From positions 1 through 20,397 of the forward strand of contig JANYBY010000428.1 of NCBI GenBank assembly GCA_025360565.1: a DNA stretch of 20,397 nt, read 5' to 3'. The notes under the pieces were generated by a model. The model was not told the DNA's origin. It saw nothing but the letters and a program-made list of their open reading frames with translations, and did no database searches. Source of the DNA: Bacteroidota bacterium. Lineage in GTDB: Bacteria > Bacteroidota > Bacteroidia > B-17B0 > Aurantibacillaceae. The position numbers and the translations under genes are program-made. Below are positions 12,919 through 20,397 of the stretch, piece after piece; the first letter of the stretch is position 1; each line of letters begins with the position of its first letter.

Positions 12919-14382
12919 TCAGCGTTCCAATTCTTTCAAAAATTTATAGATCAAATATGTGGCCTTTGTATCGCTAAAACAATAACTTATCAAGTCTTCT
13001 TTCAATAATTGTTTTTCAACCGGGTTATCCTCACTCCGCATTTTTTCGTAATAATTCATGGCCTCTAATCCGCTCCTTATCTTATCAAAACTTACTTCCA
13101 ATTTTAATGCCTCACTAATGGTTTTTAAACTGAAGTTATTTTTAAAAGAGGATTCGTAATAATTAAAATTTTTAAAAATATCGGATAAGTCAATGAATTT
13201 GTTTTTTACTGTTGTAAGTGGATCTTCCAATTCTTCAAACAAACCTATTAGGCTGTTAATGCATTGCTCCTCCATGGTTTTATCAAACACCAAAATAGAA
13301 TTGTAGGCGGAAGTTTGTTGTATCAATTCTATTGCAAAATCTTTTCTGTTGTCGGTTTTATTTTCACATAAAAAATAACTTTGTTCATTCTTTGCGTTAA
13401 TGCAAAATAAGAAGGGTATTTGCTGAAAGGGCCGTGTACCTTTAATAGCGGGCACTGCAGGCGACCATATTTCCATATCCAAAGCCGCCACCGGTTGTTT
13501 TATTTTTAATAACAGTTGAGCGATCTTTTCTAAATCAACAATTGGCTTAGAGCTGATAAAACTATTTTTTACTGCAAGCAACAATTTATTTTCAATTGTT
13601 TCATCGTTTATTTGGCCAACCGTTTTAACACCGCTTTCATTCCACGCAAACAAAAGATCTTTCCCTGCAAGAGGTAAATTAAAAACACTATCGGCACTGT
13701 TGCTATTTTTCCAACAAGAGCCAAAGTAATCGCACTGATAAGGTTTAAAACATTGCTTGCCGATGCTAATGTTTGGAATAACATTTTTTTCCAATACCAA
13801 ATTGGCAGCCAATATTTTTTCTCCAAAAAAAACAAAATTTTTCTCGGCTTCTTTTTTTACACTTCTTTTTTTGAATAATTTTTTAGGCTCAATTATTTCT
13901 TCCAAAACATAATCACCATTCATGGTTACCAAAAAAAGATCCTCAAAATTTGGGAGACTGTTTTTTAAAATATAATACTGCAAACAAGCATCCATAAGAT
14001 AGGTTTCCGACACTTTTAGCGAACTTTTTACCTCATAGGCGAAATATTTGTCATTTTCTAAATTCAATATATCGATCATAACTAATACTTTGTCGAAAAT
14101 AAAAGTAGCCTCATAGATCGTTTTAGATTTTTTAGATAAAAGTTCGTTTGTTAAGGTAACCGCATCGGTTGTGTTTTTGGTTTCCTTGCTTACATCAACC
14201 CCGCCCGGGAACAACTCTTGCGCTAATGCCCCAATGGCGTGGCCCCTGTTAAATGTCAGCTGTTTATCAACGCTTATTTTATCCCTTAAATAGGGGAAAT
14301 TCTTATGGAAGAAAAAGGCCTTGGCGCATTGTTCAAACTTTAAAAATGAGCTTTTGCTAAGGGTATATGTTTGAAAACTCAT
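12919..14382 (-). CDS. DUF2779 protein: Cas4/RecB-like nuclease joined to a DEDD exonuclease-like domain
   Basis: The N-terminal half looks like a PD-(D/E)XK nuclease with an iron-sulphur cluster. It has Cys19 (FEQCAKAFFF), RGHAIGALAQELFPGG with His48, Asp104 and E117-V-K119 as the active-site triad, and a second Cys group C211-x5-C217-x5-C223 (PYQCDYFGSCW), so four Cys frame the domain as in Cas4 and AddB. The C-terminal half has the DUF2779 hallmark LDMEIWSPAVPAIKGTRP then IPFLF at 301-325, with D302 and E304 at the DFE position, IDLSD at 397-401, and YCFSDTKATYLIY around D471, consistent with an RNase H-like DEDD fold. DUF2779 proteins are usually about 490-500 residues, so it is complete. 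Role unknown; DNA processing is the reasonable guess. No cas genes are near. Confidence 0.82.
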   Translation of the reverse strand: MSFQTYTLSKSSFLKFEQCAKAFFFHKNFPYLRDKISVDKQLTFNRGHAIGALAQELFPGGVDVSKETKNTTDAVTLTNELLSKKSKTIYEATFIFDKVLVMIDILNLENDKYFAYEVKSSLKVSETYLMDACLQYYILKNSLPNFEDLFLVTMNGDYVLEEIIEPKKLFKKRSVKKEAEKNFVFFGEKILAANLVLEKNVIPNISIGKQCFKPYQCDYFGSCWKNSNSADSVFNLPLAGKDLLFAWNESGVKTVGQINDETIENKLLLAVKNSFISSKPIVDLEKIAQLLLKIKQPVAALDMEIWSPAVPAIKGTRPFQQIPFLFCINAKNEQSYFLCENKTDNRKDFAIELIQQTSAYNSILVFDKTMEEQCINSLIGLFEELEDPLTTVKNKFIDLSDIFKNFNYYESSFKNNFSLKTISEALKLEVSFDKIRSGLEAMNYYEKMRSEDNPVEKQLLKEDLISYCFSDTKATYLIYKFLKELER

Positions 14383-14445
14383 TAGTTAAAGTACTTGGAA
14401 AAAGCGAAAATTGGTAGTATTTTTATAATACTGCAAATATATAAG

Positions 14446-14829
14446 ATGAAGTTAACATTATTTTATTTTTATTTTAGCGTATCTTTTTTTCTCTTAACGG
14501 GAATTACGTTTGCGCAGGAACCAAAATTATTTGATAAGCTTGAAAATAAAGCCGTGATCGGGTTTCCGGGAATTACAACAAATCAATTAAACTTAATTTC
14601 AACCGAGTTTGCAAAATATAATCAAATTGCAACTGCAAAATTTGTATACAAAGATCACAACTGTATGCTCATCACCTTTAATCCGGGCACAATACTTGTA
14701 GCTTATTCAGATCTATTGAAACGGATACATACCATTTACGATACAAAACTATGTTATTTTAAGCCAACTTCGGCGTTTATCGAAATTTCGAATAATTATA
14801 CACCCGGAACTGAATTTATTGTCAAATAA
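14446..14829 (+). CDS. Small secreted protein, unknown
   Basis: The 127-residue product starts MKLTLFYFYF and has a clear signal peptide ending GITFAQ. I prefer the ATG at 14446 to the TTG 17 codons upstream because only the ATG gives a clean signal peptide. The mature part of about 100 residues reads as alternating strand and helix (VIGFPGI, LNLISTEFAKY, IATAKFVYKDHNCMLITF, LVAYSDLLKRIHTIY, SAFIEI). That order could be a ferredoxin-like fold similar to metal-binding HMA domains but without their CxxC (weak inference). It lies six bases before the large T9SS protein gene, so the two are co-transcribed and may work together. A 6-bp inverted repeat (AGTATT/AATACT, 14416-14432) lies in the leader. 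Confidence 0.68.
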   Translation: MKLTLFYFYFSVSFFLLTGITFAQEPKLFDKLENKAVIGFPGITTNQLNLISTEFAKYNQIATAKFVYKDHNCMLITFNPGTILVAYSDLLKRIHTIYDTKLCYFKPTSAFIEISNNYTPGTEFIVK

Positions 14830-14835
14830 AACTAA

Positions 14836-16809
14836 ATGAAAAAGACTGTATTCATTTCATTTCTTTCAATCTGTGCTTTCTTGACTAAGTCGCAAGAGGC
14901 AAATAACATACTCGTGAATTATAATATGAGTAATGTTAATGTTGCTCTCGCGTGTCCTGCAGCCGGTACTTTTTTTGATAGCGGTGGTAATGCTGGACAA
15001 TATGCCAACAGCGAAAATTTTACAAAAACTTTTTCTGTGCCTGTCGGAAATTGCCTTCAGTTTGTTTTCACTGCTTTTAGCACAGAAAGTTGTTGCGACA
15101 GGCTTTATATTTTTGATGGCCCCACCGGTGCAAGCCCTTTAATAGGTATATACAATGGACTTAGCAGTCCGGGTACAGTTAATTCGAGCGGAACTTCGCT
15201 TACATTTAGTTTTACTTCCGACGGATCTATAACCGATATTGGATGGGTTGCAGATTTTTCATGTATTCCGCCTTGTTCCGGAGTACCTGCGGGGGGAACC
15301 GCAAACGCGTCGCCGGGTTCAGGCTGTGCAGCTTTTACAACAACATTATCGGCTGCGGGTGGTGTTGCAGGTTGCGGCTTATCTTATCAATGGCAAAGCG
15401 CGGCGGTTATAGGTGGACCTTACGCTAACATTGGCGGTGCCACTGGCATTACTCATTCGATAAATGTAGTTGCAAATACTTGTTTCAGGCGTATTACTAC
15501 TTGTGGGGTTTCAAGTGGTACAAGCGTTCCGGTGTGTGTTACAGTTGGCTCTGTAGTTATTCCCTGCAGTTTAGCTTCTTATGCAGCTGCCTCAATTGCT
15601 TATAGTTGGGATAATTTTGTGGGAACGGCTACACCAACAGGCGATGATAATCTCTATAATGGATTTTCGGCATTTGGCTTCCCTTTTTGTTTTAACGGGC
15701 AATCTTTTGGTGGGGGCTACATTGGTTCGAACAGCGAGTTTGTGTTTGATGGGGCGCCTTGTTATCCTAATATATTTCCAATGCCCGGAGGTGTTTATGC
15801 CGCAGCCGGCCAGTCAACAGGCTGGTCAATAAGTTTGGCGGCTCCTACGAATGCAGATTATACGCCCCGAAATGCAATATTATGCCCGTGGCAGGATCTA
15901 TACATGCCTGCCGGTGGAACCATTAAATATACTGTTATAGGTGTTACTCCAAACCGAAGATTTGTTGTTTCATGGGAAGATGTAGCCATGTATTCATGCA
16001 CATCAACTTCATGTACCTCTCAGTTAAAACTTTTTGAAACGACTAATAATATTGAGATACATGTTCAGACAAAAAATTTATGTCCTACCTGGAATAGCGG
16101 TCAGGCTATTTTGGGTTTGCACAGTTATGATGGCGCTATTTATATTCCACCTGTAAATATGGTGGCTCATAATGCGCCAACGCAATGGACAATGACCAAT
16201 ACCGCCTACAGGTTCACAACTTCATGCCCTTCACAAAGTGTTTGCGGAGTTGTTTTACCTATCGGCTTTAAAAGTTTTACCGGTCAGCAAATTGACGGTG
16301 TAAATAAATTGTTTTGGGAAACAAGCGAAGAAACCAATGTAAAAGAATTTGTTGTTGAACGTAGTTTAGACGGGGCCAACTTTCAGTCAATTAATTTAAC
16401 AAGCTCTGAAAATAAGCCGTCAATGCACACATACAGCGACAATACGTTTGAGCGCGGATTCATTAATTATTATAAAATTACAGCCCATAATAATGATGGC
16501 AGTAAAACATCAACTACAATTTACGCCGTGTATAGTACCGATGATAAAGTTTTGATCTCATCTATTTATCCAAATCCGGCTACCGAAAAATTATCAATAA
16601 ACATTAATGGACGCGGTGCAAACGCCAACTGCTCCTTTATTATTTATGATCAGCTTGGAAGAGTTGTGGTTAAAAAAGATCAAAGTGTGGCCATGGGATC
16701 GAATCTGGTGAGTGTAGATATAGCTTCTCTTGAAAAAGGAATTTATATTATTGAAATTACCGCCGGCGAAGGTTCTATAATTTCTAAACAAAAATTCTCT
16801 AAGCAATAA
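14836..16809 (+). CDS. Large secreted protein with CUB-like domain and T9SS type A sorting domain
   Basis: The 657-residue protein begins with a signal peptide (MKKTVFISFLSICAFLTKSQ). A CUB-like domain at about 38-143 is indicated by CLQFVFTAFSTESCCDRLYIFDG and SLTFSFTSDG with GWVADFSC. A Cys-rich Ig or PKD-like domain follows at about 147-238 (LSYQWQSA, NTCFRRITTCG). A third beta-rich domain at about 244-463 has YSWDNFVGTATPTGDDN and GFPFCFNGQ, which I cannot name; it recalls NIDO-type surface domains. LPIGFKSFTGQQ and VKEFVVERSLDGANF at 475-516 fit the linker common before sorting signals. The last 85 residues, SSIYPNPATEKLSI through LGRVV to LEKGIYIIEI, are the type IX secretion sorting domain. 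The protein is therefore exported and probably anchored at the cell surface or released. Possible roles are adhesion or carbohydrate/protein binding; no catalytic motif is visible. Confidence 0.88.
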   Translation: MKKTVFISFLSICAFLTKSQEANNILVNYNMSNVNVALACPAAGTFFDSGGNAGQYANSENFTKTFSVPVGNCLQFVFTAFSTESCCDRLYIFDGPTGASPLIGIYNGLSSPGTVNSSGTSLTFSFTSDGSITDIGWVADFSCIPPCSGVPAGGTANASPGSGCAAFTTTLSAAGGVAGCGLSYQWQSAAVIGGPYANIGGATGITHSINVVANTCFRRITTCGVSSGTSVPVCVTVGSVVIPCSLASYAAASIAYSWDNFVGTATPTGDDNLYNGFSAFGFPFCFNGQSFGGGYIGSNSEFVFDGAPCYPNIFPMPGGVYAAAGQSTGWSISLAAPTNADYTPRNAILCPWQDLYMPAGGTIKYTVIGVTPNRRFVVSWEDVAMYSCTSTSCTSQLKLFETTNNIEIHVQTKNLCPTWNSGQAILGLHSYDGAIYIPPVNMVAHNAPTQWTMTNTAYRFTTSCPSQSVCGVVLPIGFKSFTGQQIDGVNKLFWETSEETNVKEFVVERSLDGANFQSINLTSSENKPSMHTYSDNTFERGFINYYKITAHNNDGSKTSTTIYAVYSTDDKVLISSIYPNPATEKLSININGRGANANCSFIIYDQLGRVVVKKDQSVAMGSNLVSVDIASLEKGIYIIEITAGEGSIISKQKFSKQ

Positions 16810-16859
16810 TCTTTTTTCTTTCAAATTCCTGTTTTTTATTTCTTAAACATTGACTACTT

Positions 16860-16878
16860 TAGATTTCTCAAAAATCTA
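16860..16878. promoter_or_regulatory. Hairpin just upstream of ettA
   Basis: TAGATTT (16860-16866) and AAATCTA (16872-16878) form a perfect 7-bp inverted repeat with a five-base loop, five bases before the ATG at 16884. If transcribed it would cover the ribosome entry region. No promoter in the 74-base gap is convincing. Confidence 0.35.
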
Positions 16879-16883
16879 GTATT

Positions 16884-18581
16884 ATGTCAACAACTCCCGA
16901 AGGCCGTCAAATAATATTCAGCATGGTGAATGTTTCAAAAATTCACCCGCCGCAAAAACAAGTTTTAAAAGATATTTATATTTCATTTTACTACGGCGCT
17001 AAAATTGGCGTGTTAGGTTTGAACGGTTCGGGTAAATCAACCCTGCTGCGCATTATTGCCGAAATGGATAAGGATTATATCGGCGAAATTCACCGTTCTC
17101 CGGGTTACAGCGTTGGTATGCTTGAGCAGGAACCAAAACTGGACGAAACAAAAACAGTGATAGAAATTGTGCGCGAAGGAGTACAAAAGTACGTTGATAT
17201 TTTAAATGAATTTGAAGAAGTGAACAATAAGTTTGGCGACGAAGAGATAATGAACGACGCTGATAAAATGGATAAATTAATTAACCGTCAGGCGCAGTTA
17301 CAGGAGTTAATTGATCAGCACGATCTTTGGAATTTGGATAACCGTTTAGAGCGTTCTATGGATGCGTTACGTTGCCCTGAAAGCGATGCTTCCATAAAAG
17401 TATTATCGGGCGGGGAGCGCCGCCGCGTGGCCTTGTGCCGCCTTTTATTACAAGAGCCCGACATTTTATTATTAGATGAGCCTACCAATCACCTGGACGC
17501 GGAAAGTGTTGATTGGTTGGAACAACATTTACAGCAATACAAAGGCACTATTATTGCGGTTACCCACGATAGATACTTTTTAGATAATGTTGCAGGATGG
17601 ATTTTGGAGTTGGACAGGGGAGAAGGTATTCCATGGAAAGGAAATTACAGCAGCTGGTTAGAGCAAAAAGGCGCGCGTTTAAAACAAGAAGAAAAAACGG
17701 AAAGCAAACGCCAGAAAATATTAGCACGTGAGTTAGATTGGGTGCGTCAGGGTGTTAAAGGACGCGGGGTAAAACAAAAAGCGCGTTTAAGTAATTACGA
17801 AAAAATGCTCGGCGAAGATTCAAAATCAAAAGAAGAGAATTTGGAGATCTTTATACCTAACGGTCCGCGGCTTGGTAACGAAGTAATTGAAGCAACCGGT
17901 GTAAGCAAAGCATTCGGTAGCCGTTTATTGTACGAAAATTTAAATTTCAAATTACCGCCGGCCGGCATTGTTGGTATCATTGGTCCTAACGGCGCAGGTA
18001 AAACCACTTTGTTCCGTATGATAATGAATGAAGAAAAACAAACAAGCGGCGATTTTAAAGTAGGACCAACGGTTAAGATCGCTTATGTAGATCAAAACCA
18101 TAAAGAGTTAGATGCCAATAAAACTGTTTACGATGTTATTAGCGGCGGATTAGATAATATTATTTTGGGCGGCAAGCCCATGAATTCGCGCGCATATATT
18201 TCTAAATTTAATTTTGGCGGCAGCGACCAGGGAAAAAAAGTAAGTGTACTTTCGGGTGGGGAACGTAACCGTTTGCATTTAGCCATGGCACTGAAAGAAG
18301 AAGGTAATGTGTTGTTATTAGATGAGCCCACAAATGATCTGGATGTAAATACTTTGCGTGCATTAGAAGAAGGTTTGGAAAATTTTGCAGGCTGCGCCGT
18401 TATTATTAGCCACGACAGATGGTTTTTAGACCGTGTGTGTACACATATTTTAGCCTTTGAAGGCGATAGCTCTGTTACTTATTTTGAAGGCGGTTATAGC
18501 GAATACGAAGAGAACCGTAAAAAACGTTTGGGCAATGTTGAGCCGAAAAGGCCGAGGTATAAGAAGCTGGCGGTTAAGTAA
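16884..18581 (+). CDS. ettA: Energy-dependent translational throttle protein EttA (ABC-F ATPase)
   Basis: EttA binds the ribosomal E site and couples the energy state to the first steps of elongation. The 565 residues hold two ABC domains without membrane segments. The first has Walker A GLNGSGKST at 45-53, LSGGERRR at 174-181 and LLLDEPTNHLD around 195-205. The linker around 240-325 contains the ABC-F inter-domain region (LEQKGARLKQEE, VKGRGVKQKARLSNYEKM). The second domain has GPNGAGKTT at 367-375, LSGGERNR at 456-463 and LLLDEPTNDLD around 477-487. The N-terminal VSKIHPPQKQVLKDI context and the length near E. coli EttA (555) favour EttA over Uup or antibiotic-resistance ABC-F proteins. Codon use suggests good expression. 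A terminator follows. Confidence 0.95.
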   Translation: MSTTPEGRQIIFSMVNVSKIHPPQKQVLKDIYISFYYGAKIGVLGLNGSGKSTLLRIIAEMDKDYIGEIHRSPGYSVGMLEQEPKLDETKTVIEIVREGVQKYVDILNEFEEVNNKFGDEEIMNDADKMDKLINRQAQLQELIDQHDLWNLDNRLERSMDALRCPESDASIKVLSGGERRRVALCRLLLQEPDILLLDEPTNHLDAESVDWLEQHLQQYKGTIIAVTHDRYFLDNVAGWILELDRGEGIPWKGNYSSWLEQKGARLKQEEKTESKRQKILARELDWVRQGVKGRGVKQKARLSNYEKMLGEDSKSKEENLEIFIPNGPRLGNEVIEATGVSKAFGSRLLYENLNFKLPPAGIVGIIGPNGAGKTTLFRMIMNEEKQTSGDFKVGPTVKIAYVDQNHKELDANKTVYDVISGGLDNIILGGKPMNSRAYISKFNFGGSDQGKKVSVLSGGERNRLHLAMALKEEGNVLLLDEPTNDLDVNTLRALEEGLENFAGCAVIISHDRWFLDRVCTHILAFEGDSSVTYFEGGYSEYEENRKKRLGNVEPKRPRYKKLAVK

Positions 18582-18597
18582 GTTTTGTCGCACTATT

Positions 18598-18617
18598 GGG
18601 ATTGCAAATCCCTTTTT
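18598..18617 (+). terminator. Rho-independent terminator behind ettA
   Basis: GGGATT (18598-18603), GCA loop and AATCCC (18607-18612) form a 6-bp stem followed by five T residues, 16 bases after the ettA stop. The same words recur in the palindrome cluster that follows, so it may be part of that repeat. Confidence 0.7.
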
Positions 18618-18634
18618 CTATCTTTATCTTTATT

Positions 18635-18692
18635 CCGAAGGATTGCATCCCGATAGCCATCGGGACCCTCGGAGCGGGGATGCGAGACCGCT
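18635..18692. repeat. Cluster of nested palindromes (REP-like)
   Basis: An outer stem, CCGA(a)GG at 18635-18641 with CCTCGG at 18667-18672, encloses the perfect inverted repeat CCCGAT (18649-18654)/ATCGGG (18659-18664). An alternative stem pairs GCATCCC (18645-18651) with GGGATGC (18677-18683). AGCGG (18673-18677) pairs with CCGCT (18688-18692). The local GC content is far above the surroundings. This is the look of a REP or BIME-type mobile repeat; related GGGATTGCAAATCCC-type repeats are, as I recall, common in Bacteroidota, but no transposase is near. Confidence 0.6.
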
Positions 18693-18702
18693 AACATAAA
18701 AA

Positions 18703-19242
18703 ATGCAAAAAAATAAATTTATAATAATTACAATTGGCTTACTTTTTGCCTTACTCTTTAACACTTGCAAAAAATATCCTGATGGGGGGTATGTAAACCA
18801 AACCTGCAAAAATTTATTTGGGGGCAGTAAAGCAGGCAATAGTAAAACATGGAAATTAAAATACTATGAAGTAAACGGCATCGATTCTACAAATGCAATT
18901 CAAGGGCCAAATAACATTCCTGACTTTTTTGATAAGTTTGTGACTTTTACATTTGATAGAGCTGACCCTTCTCCTAAATTCACCGCAACCAGTTATATTC
19001 AGAATTATAGTGGCTCAATTGCTATAACTGATAAAGTTATGGTTATTGGCGGATACTGGACAACTCACGAAGATTCCGTTCAATGTAAAGTTGTAAATAA
19101 TCAAACTTATTGTCAAAGAAATATTTTTAAACCTGAGTTTGCTTTTCGTGGGCCTTATTGGGACATAAAAATGTTAACAAAGACAAAGCTTGTTATAACA
19201 ACTCAACTGAACAATTTTTACAAAATAACATTATCTCAATAA
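18703..19242 (+). CDS. Hypothetical lipoprotein (lipocalin-like Bacteroidota type)
   Basis: The 179-residue product has a lipoprotein signal with lipobox LFNTC (Cys22), followed by KKYPDGG. The body is beta-rich: KTWKLKYYEVNGIDST, FDKFVTFTFDRADPSPKF, IAITDKVMVIGGYW, FAFRGPYWDIKMLTKTKLVITTQ. A pattern of KYPxG just after the Cys, then TWKLxYYxxNGxDST, and a final KLVI motif is seen in many Bacteroidota lipoproteins annotated as lipocalin-like. Function unknown. The palindrome cluster separates it from ettA, so it probably has its own promoter, which I cannot place. Confidence 0.75.
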   Translation: MQKNKFIIITIGLLFALLFNTCKKYPDGGYVNQTCKNLFGGSKAGNSKTWKLKYYEVNGIDSTNAIQGPNNIPDFFDKFVTFTFDRADPSPKFTATSYIQNYSGSIAITDKVMVIGGYWTTHEDSVQCKVVNNQTYCQRNIFKPEFAFRGPYWDIKMLTKTKLVITTQLNNFYKITLSQ

Positions 19243-19244
19243 AC

Positions 19245-19373
19245 ATGAAAAATTTTAAATTTTATTTTATTCTGAGTTATTTTATTTTCGGCTATTTTGG
19301 ATATTCTCAACCCGTCATTGATAATGATAAAGCAGATCAACTGTACAGCCACATTGTGGTATATTTCCAATAA
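19245..19373 (+). CDS. Truncated secreted-protein fragment (signal peptide plus stub)
   Basis: An ATG two bases after the previous stop opens a 42-codon frame with a good signal peptide (MKNFKFYFILSYFIFGYFGYSQ), followed by only about 20 residues (PVIDNDKADQLYSHIVVYFQ) before a stop. No frame continues the protein. Either it is a remnant of a longer exported protein that lost its 3' part or a true mini-peptide. I favour the remnant, since the next reading frame is also truncated. Confidence 0.4.
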   Translation: MKNFKFYFILSYFIFGYFGYSQPVIDNDKADQLYSHIVVYFQ

Positions 19374-19442
19374 CTGAAAAAATGATCAAATAAACTTACA
19401 CTTCCTGCTGGCAAAAGCGCACATACGTAAAAGAATTACGCC

Positions 19443-19697
19443 ATGTTTAAAGCTGAATGGTCTTACATACGTTTGGTTGGAGTAGATCCCGATTACCGGG
19501 GAAAAGGCATCGCAAAGAACCTTACAGAAATGTGTTTAGAATTTGCTAAAAAAACAAAAGAAAAAATTATTGCGCTTCATACATCCGAATTTATGGATGC
19601 AGCCAGGCACATTTACGAAAGTTTAGGATTTAAAGTTCTAAGGGAAATAGAGCCGCGACTTGGAAAGAGATATTGGTTGTATACTTTGGAGTTATAA
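19443..19697 (+). CDS. GNAT-family N-acetyltransferase, N-terminally truncated (probable pseudogene)
   Basis: The 84 residues are the C-terminal half of a GNAT domain. YIRLVGVDPDYRGKGIAKNLTEM holds the acetyl-CoA loop (V.P.YRGKGIA, motif A), and ALHTSEFMDAARHIYESLGFKV is motif B. A full GNAT enzyme has 140-170 residues with three more strands in front of motif A. Those are absent, and an in-frame TAA (19428-19430) blocks extension upstream. The fragment lacks substrate-binding parts and is unlikely to be active. It follows another stub, so a deletion may have fused the remains of two genes (inference). It is still a clean frame with an ATG. Confidence 0.7.
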   Translation: MFKAEWSYIRLVGVDPDYRGKGIAKNLTEMCLEFAKKTKEKIIALHTSEFMDAARHIYESLGFKVLREIEPRLGKRYWLYTLEL

Positions 19698-19847
19698 TTT
19701 CGAACAATTACTCCTTCATAATTTTAAAAGTTTTTGACGAATTATTTTGTATAGCCTTTCTACTGCTTTAAGGTTTCAAAAGGTTTTATCTTTTTTAGTA
19801 ATTAAGTAAATATTTGATTATTTTTTATTACTCTGATTTGAATTAAA

Positions 19848-20397
19848 TTAGAATTCCAGAAAAACTCTATAGGCAATATATACACAAGCTACAGTTGTAA
19901 CAATTATACCAAATCTATTATGAAAGGATATTTTGGACTTCCATCTTATTTTATTATATAAAACATCCATAAATACATAGCTAACATTGAATAAATGTAA
20001 AATAATGCAAGTGTATAGCGCAATATTTAAATTTTTAAAAGACCAAAGAATTATCGGAAACAAGGTAATACACACAAACGTAATGATACCATGTTTTTCT
20101 TCAGATGCTTTAATTGCCATAGATTTTCGCTTAAAGTTTTGAGAGATATAGAAAAAGTGAATCAAATGATTAATAGTAAATATGGTTATTAAATTAAGAA
20201 ACATATCCAATTTGGCTTTCTCGAAATAAATCTGTTTAATTCCAAAATAACCTATCATTAATAATATAATTAGATTAAGTGTTATAGAAACTCTGCCTGA
20301 ATTACGGGCACATTTTTGAAAAATTAATTTATGTGGAATGGCAAAATAATTACCCTCTTTTAGCGTAGCTGTCCAAGCCGCCCAAAAGTAAATTCCA
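19848..20397 (-). CDS. Multi-pass membrane protein, unknown (partial, N-terminus off the window)
   Basis: The minus-strand frame has no stop from 19848 to the right edge, so the internal ATG at 20258 is not the true start. Another 46 codons lie upstream within the window (from IYFWAAWTATLKEGNY on). At least four hydrophobic segments are visible: around NLIILLMIGYFG, MFLNLITIFTINHLIHFF, IITFVCITLFPIILW and LYTCIILHLFNVSYVFM, with a last one near the C-terminus (IIVTTVACVYIAY). Basic loops separate them. I recognise no family. The very AT-rich sequence and the Phe/Ile-rich composition differ somewhat from the rest of the window. Confidence 0.7.
   Translation of the reverse strand, partial: GIYFWAAWTATLKEGNYFAIPHKLIFQKCARNSGRVSITLNLIILLMIGYFGIKQIYFEKAKLDMFLNLITIFTINHLIHFFYISQNFKRKSMAIKASEEKHGIITFVCITLFPIILWSFKNLNIALYTCIILHLFNVSYVFMDVLYNKIRWKSKISFHNRFGIIVTTVACVYIAYRVFLEF

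Noticed and set aside
12919..14382. Part of a CRISPR-Cas or restriction system because of the Cas4-like half
   Set aside because: There are no repeats, other cas genes or methyltransferases around it; DUF2779 proteins commonly occur alone.
14395..14445. TTG start 17 codons upstream for the small secreted protein
   Set aside because: It would add a second hydrophobic stretch before the signal peptide; the ATG at 14446 gives a standard signal peptide.
16884..18581. Antibiotic-resistance ABC-F protein
   Set aside because: N-terminal context, linker and length match housekeeping EttA better than resistance ABC-F types.
18457..18699. Plus-strand frame across the ettA end and palindrome cluster
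   Set aside because: It is out of frame with ettA and runs through the terminator and repeats; no protein features.
19426..19440. CGTAA/TTACG 5-bp hairpin in front of the GNAT fragment
   Set aside because: It is too short to separate from chance in AT-rich DNA.

Overview
The window reads as chromosomal DNA of a free-living or environmental member of the Bacteroidota. The evidence is low GC content, TAnnTTTG-type -7 promoter boxes, many short lipoproteins ending in a Ser/Thr/Ala-Cys lipobox, a DUF6268-like beta-barrel, a C-terminal type IX secretion (T9SS) sorting domain and a Bacteroidota-type UvrA. I see no rRNA, tRNA, CRISPR array, integrase or intact insertion sequence.

Layout. 1-970 (-) is an AAA/DUF4143 ATPase cut by the window edge. 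Behind its start is an array of five directly abutting 32-bp repeats (989-1148), the first of which lies inside the predicted promoter. 1318-3031 (+) holds an E2 acyltransferase of a 2-oxoacid dehydrogenase complex and a small lipoprotein. 3048-4969 (-) is a coupled pair for the cell envelope: MtgA-type glycosyltransferase followed by a beta-lactamase-fold serine hydrolase. 5038-8380 (+) is a membrane-anchored TlpA-like thioredoxin followed after one base by uvrA. A REP-like palindrome separates uvrA from a DUF6268-like outer-membrane protein and a small membrane protein (8532-9850, +). 9834-12322 (-) is a tight, overlapping operon pyrD / lipoprotein / HMG-CoA lyase. 12475-12747 (+) is a tiny Ala/Lys-rich lipoprotein with a strong promoter and its own terminator. 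12919-14382 (-) is a DUF2779-type protein that looks like a Cas4/RecB-like nuclease joined to a DEDD exonuclease-like domain. 14446-16809 (+) is a small secreted protein followed by a large CUB-containing T9SS cargo protein. 16884-18581 (+) is the ABC-F factor EttA, with a terminator and a cluster of nested palindromes behind it. 18703-20397 holds a lipoprotein, two truncated reading frames (signal-peptide stub and GNAT C-terminal piece) and a multi-pass membrane protein that enters from the right edge.

How the genes relate. Most of the window is housekeeping: DNA repair (UvrA), pyrimidine synthesis (PyrD), translation (EttA), peptidoglycan synthesis (MtgA) and carbon metabolism. The E2 subunit and HMG-CoA lyase could both serve branched-chain amino acid (leucine) breakdown, but they are 7 kb apart and not co-transcribed. 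No obvious new defence or biosynthetic system stands out. The least explained items are the 32-bp repeat array at the ATPase promoter, the DUF2779 dual-nuclease protein, the highly expressed-looking mini-lipoprotein, and the palindrome clusters.
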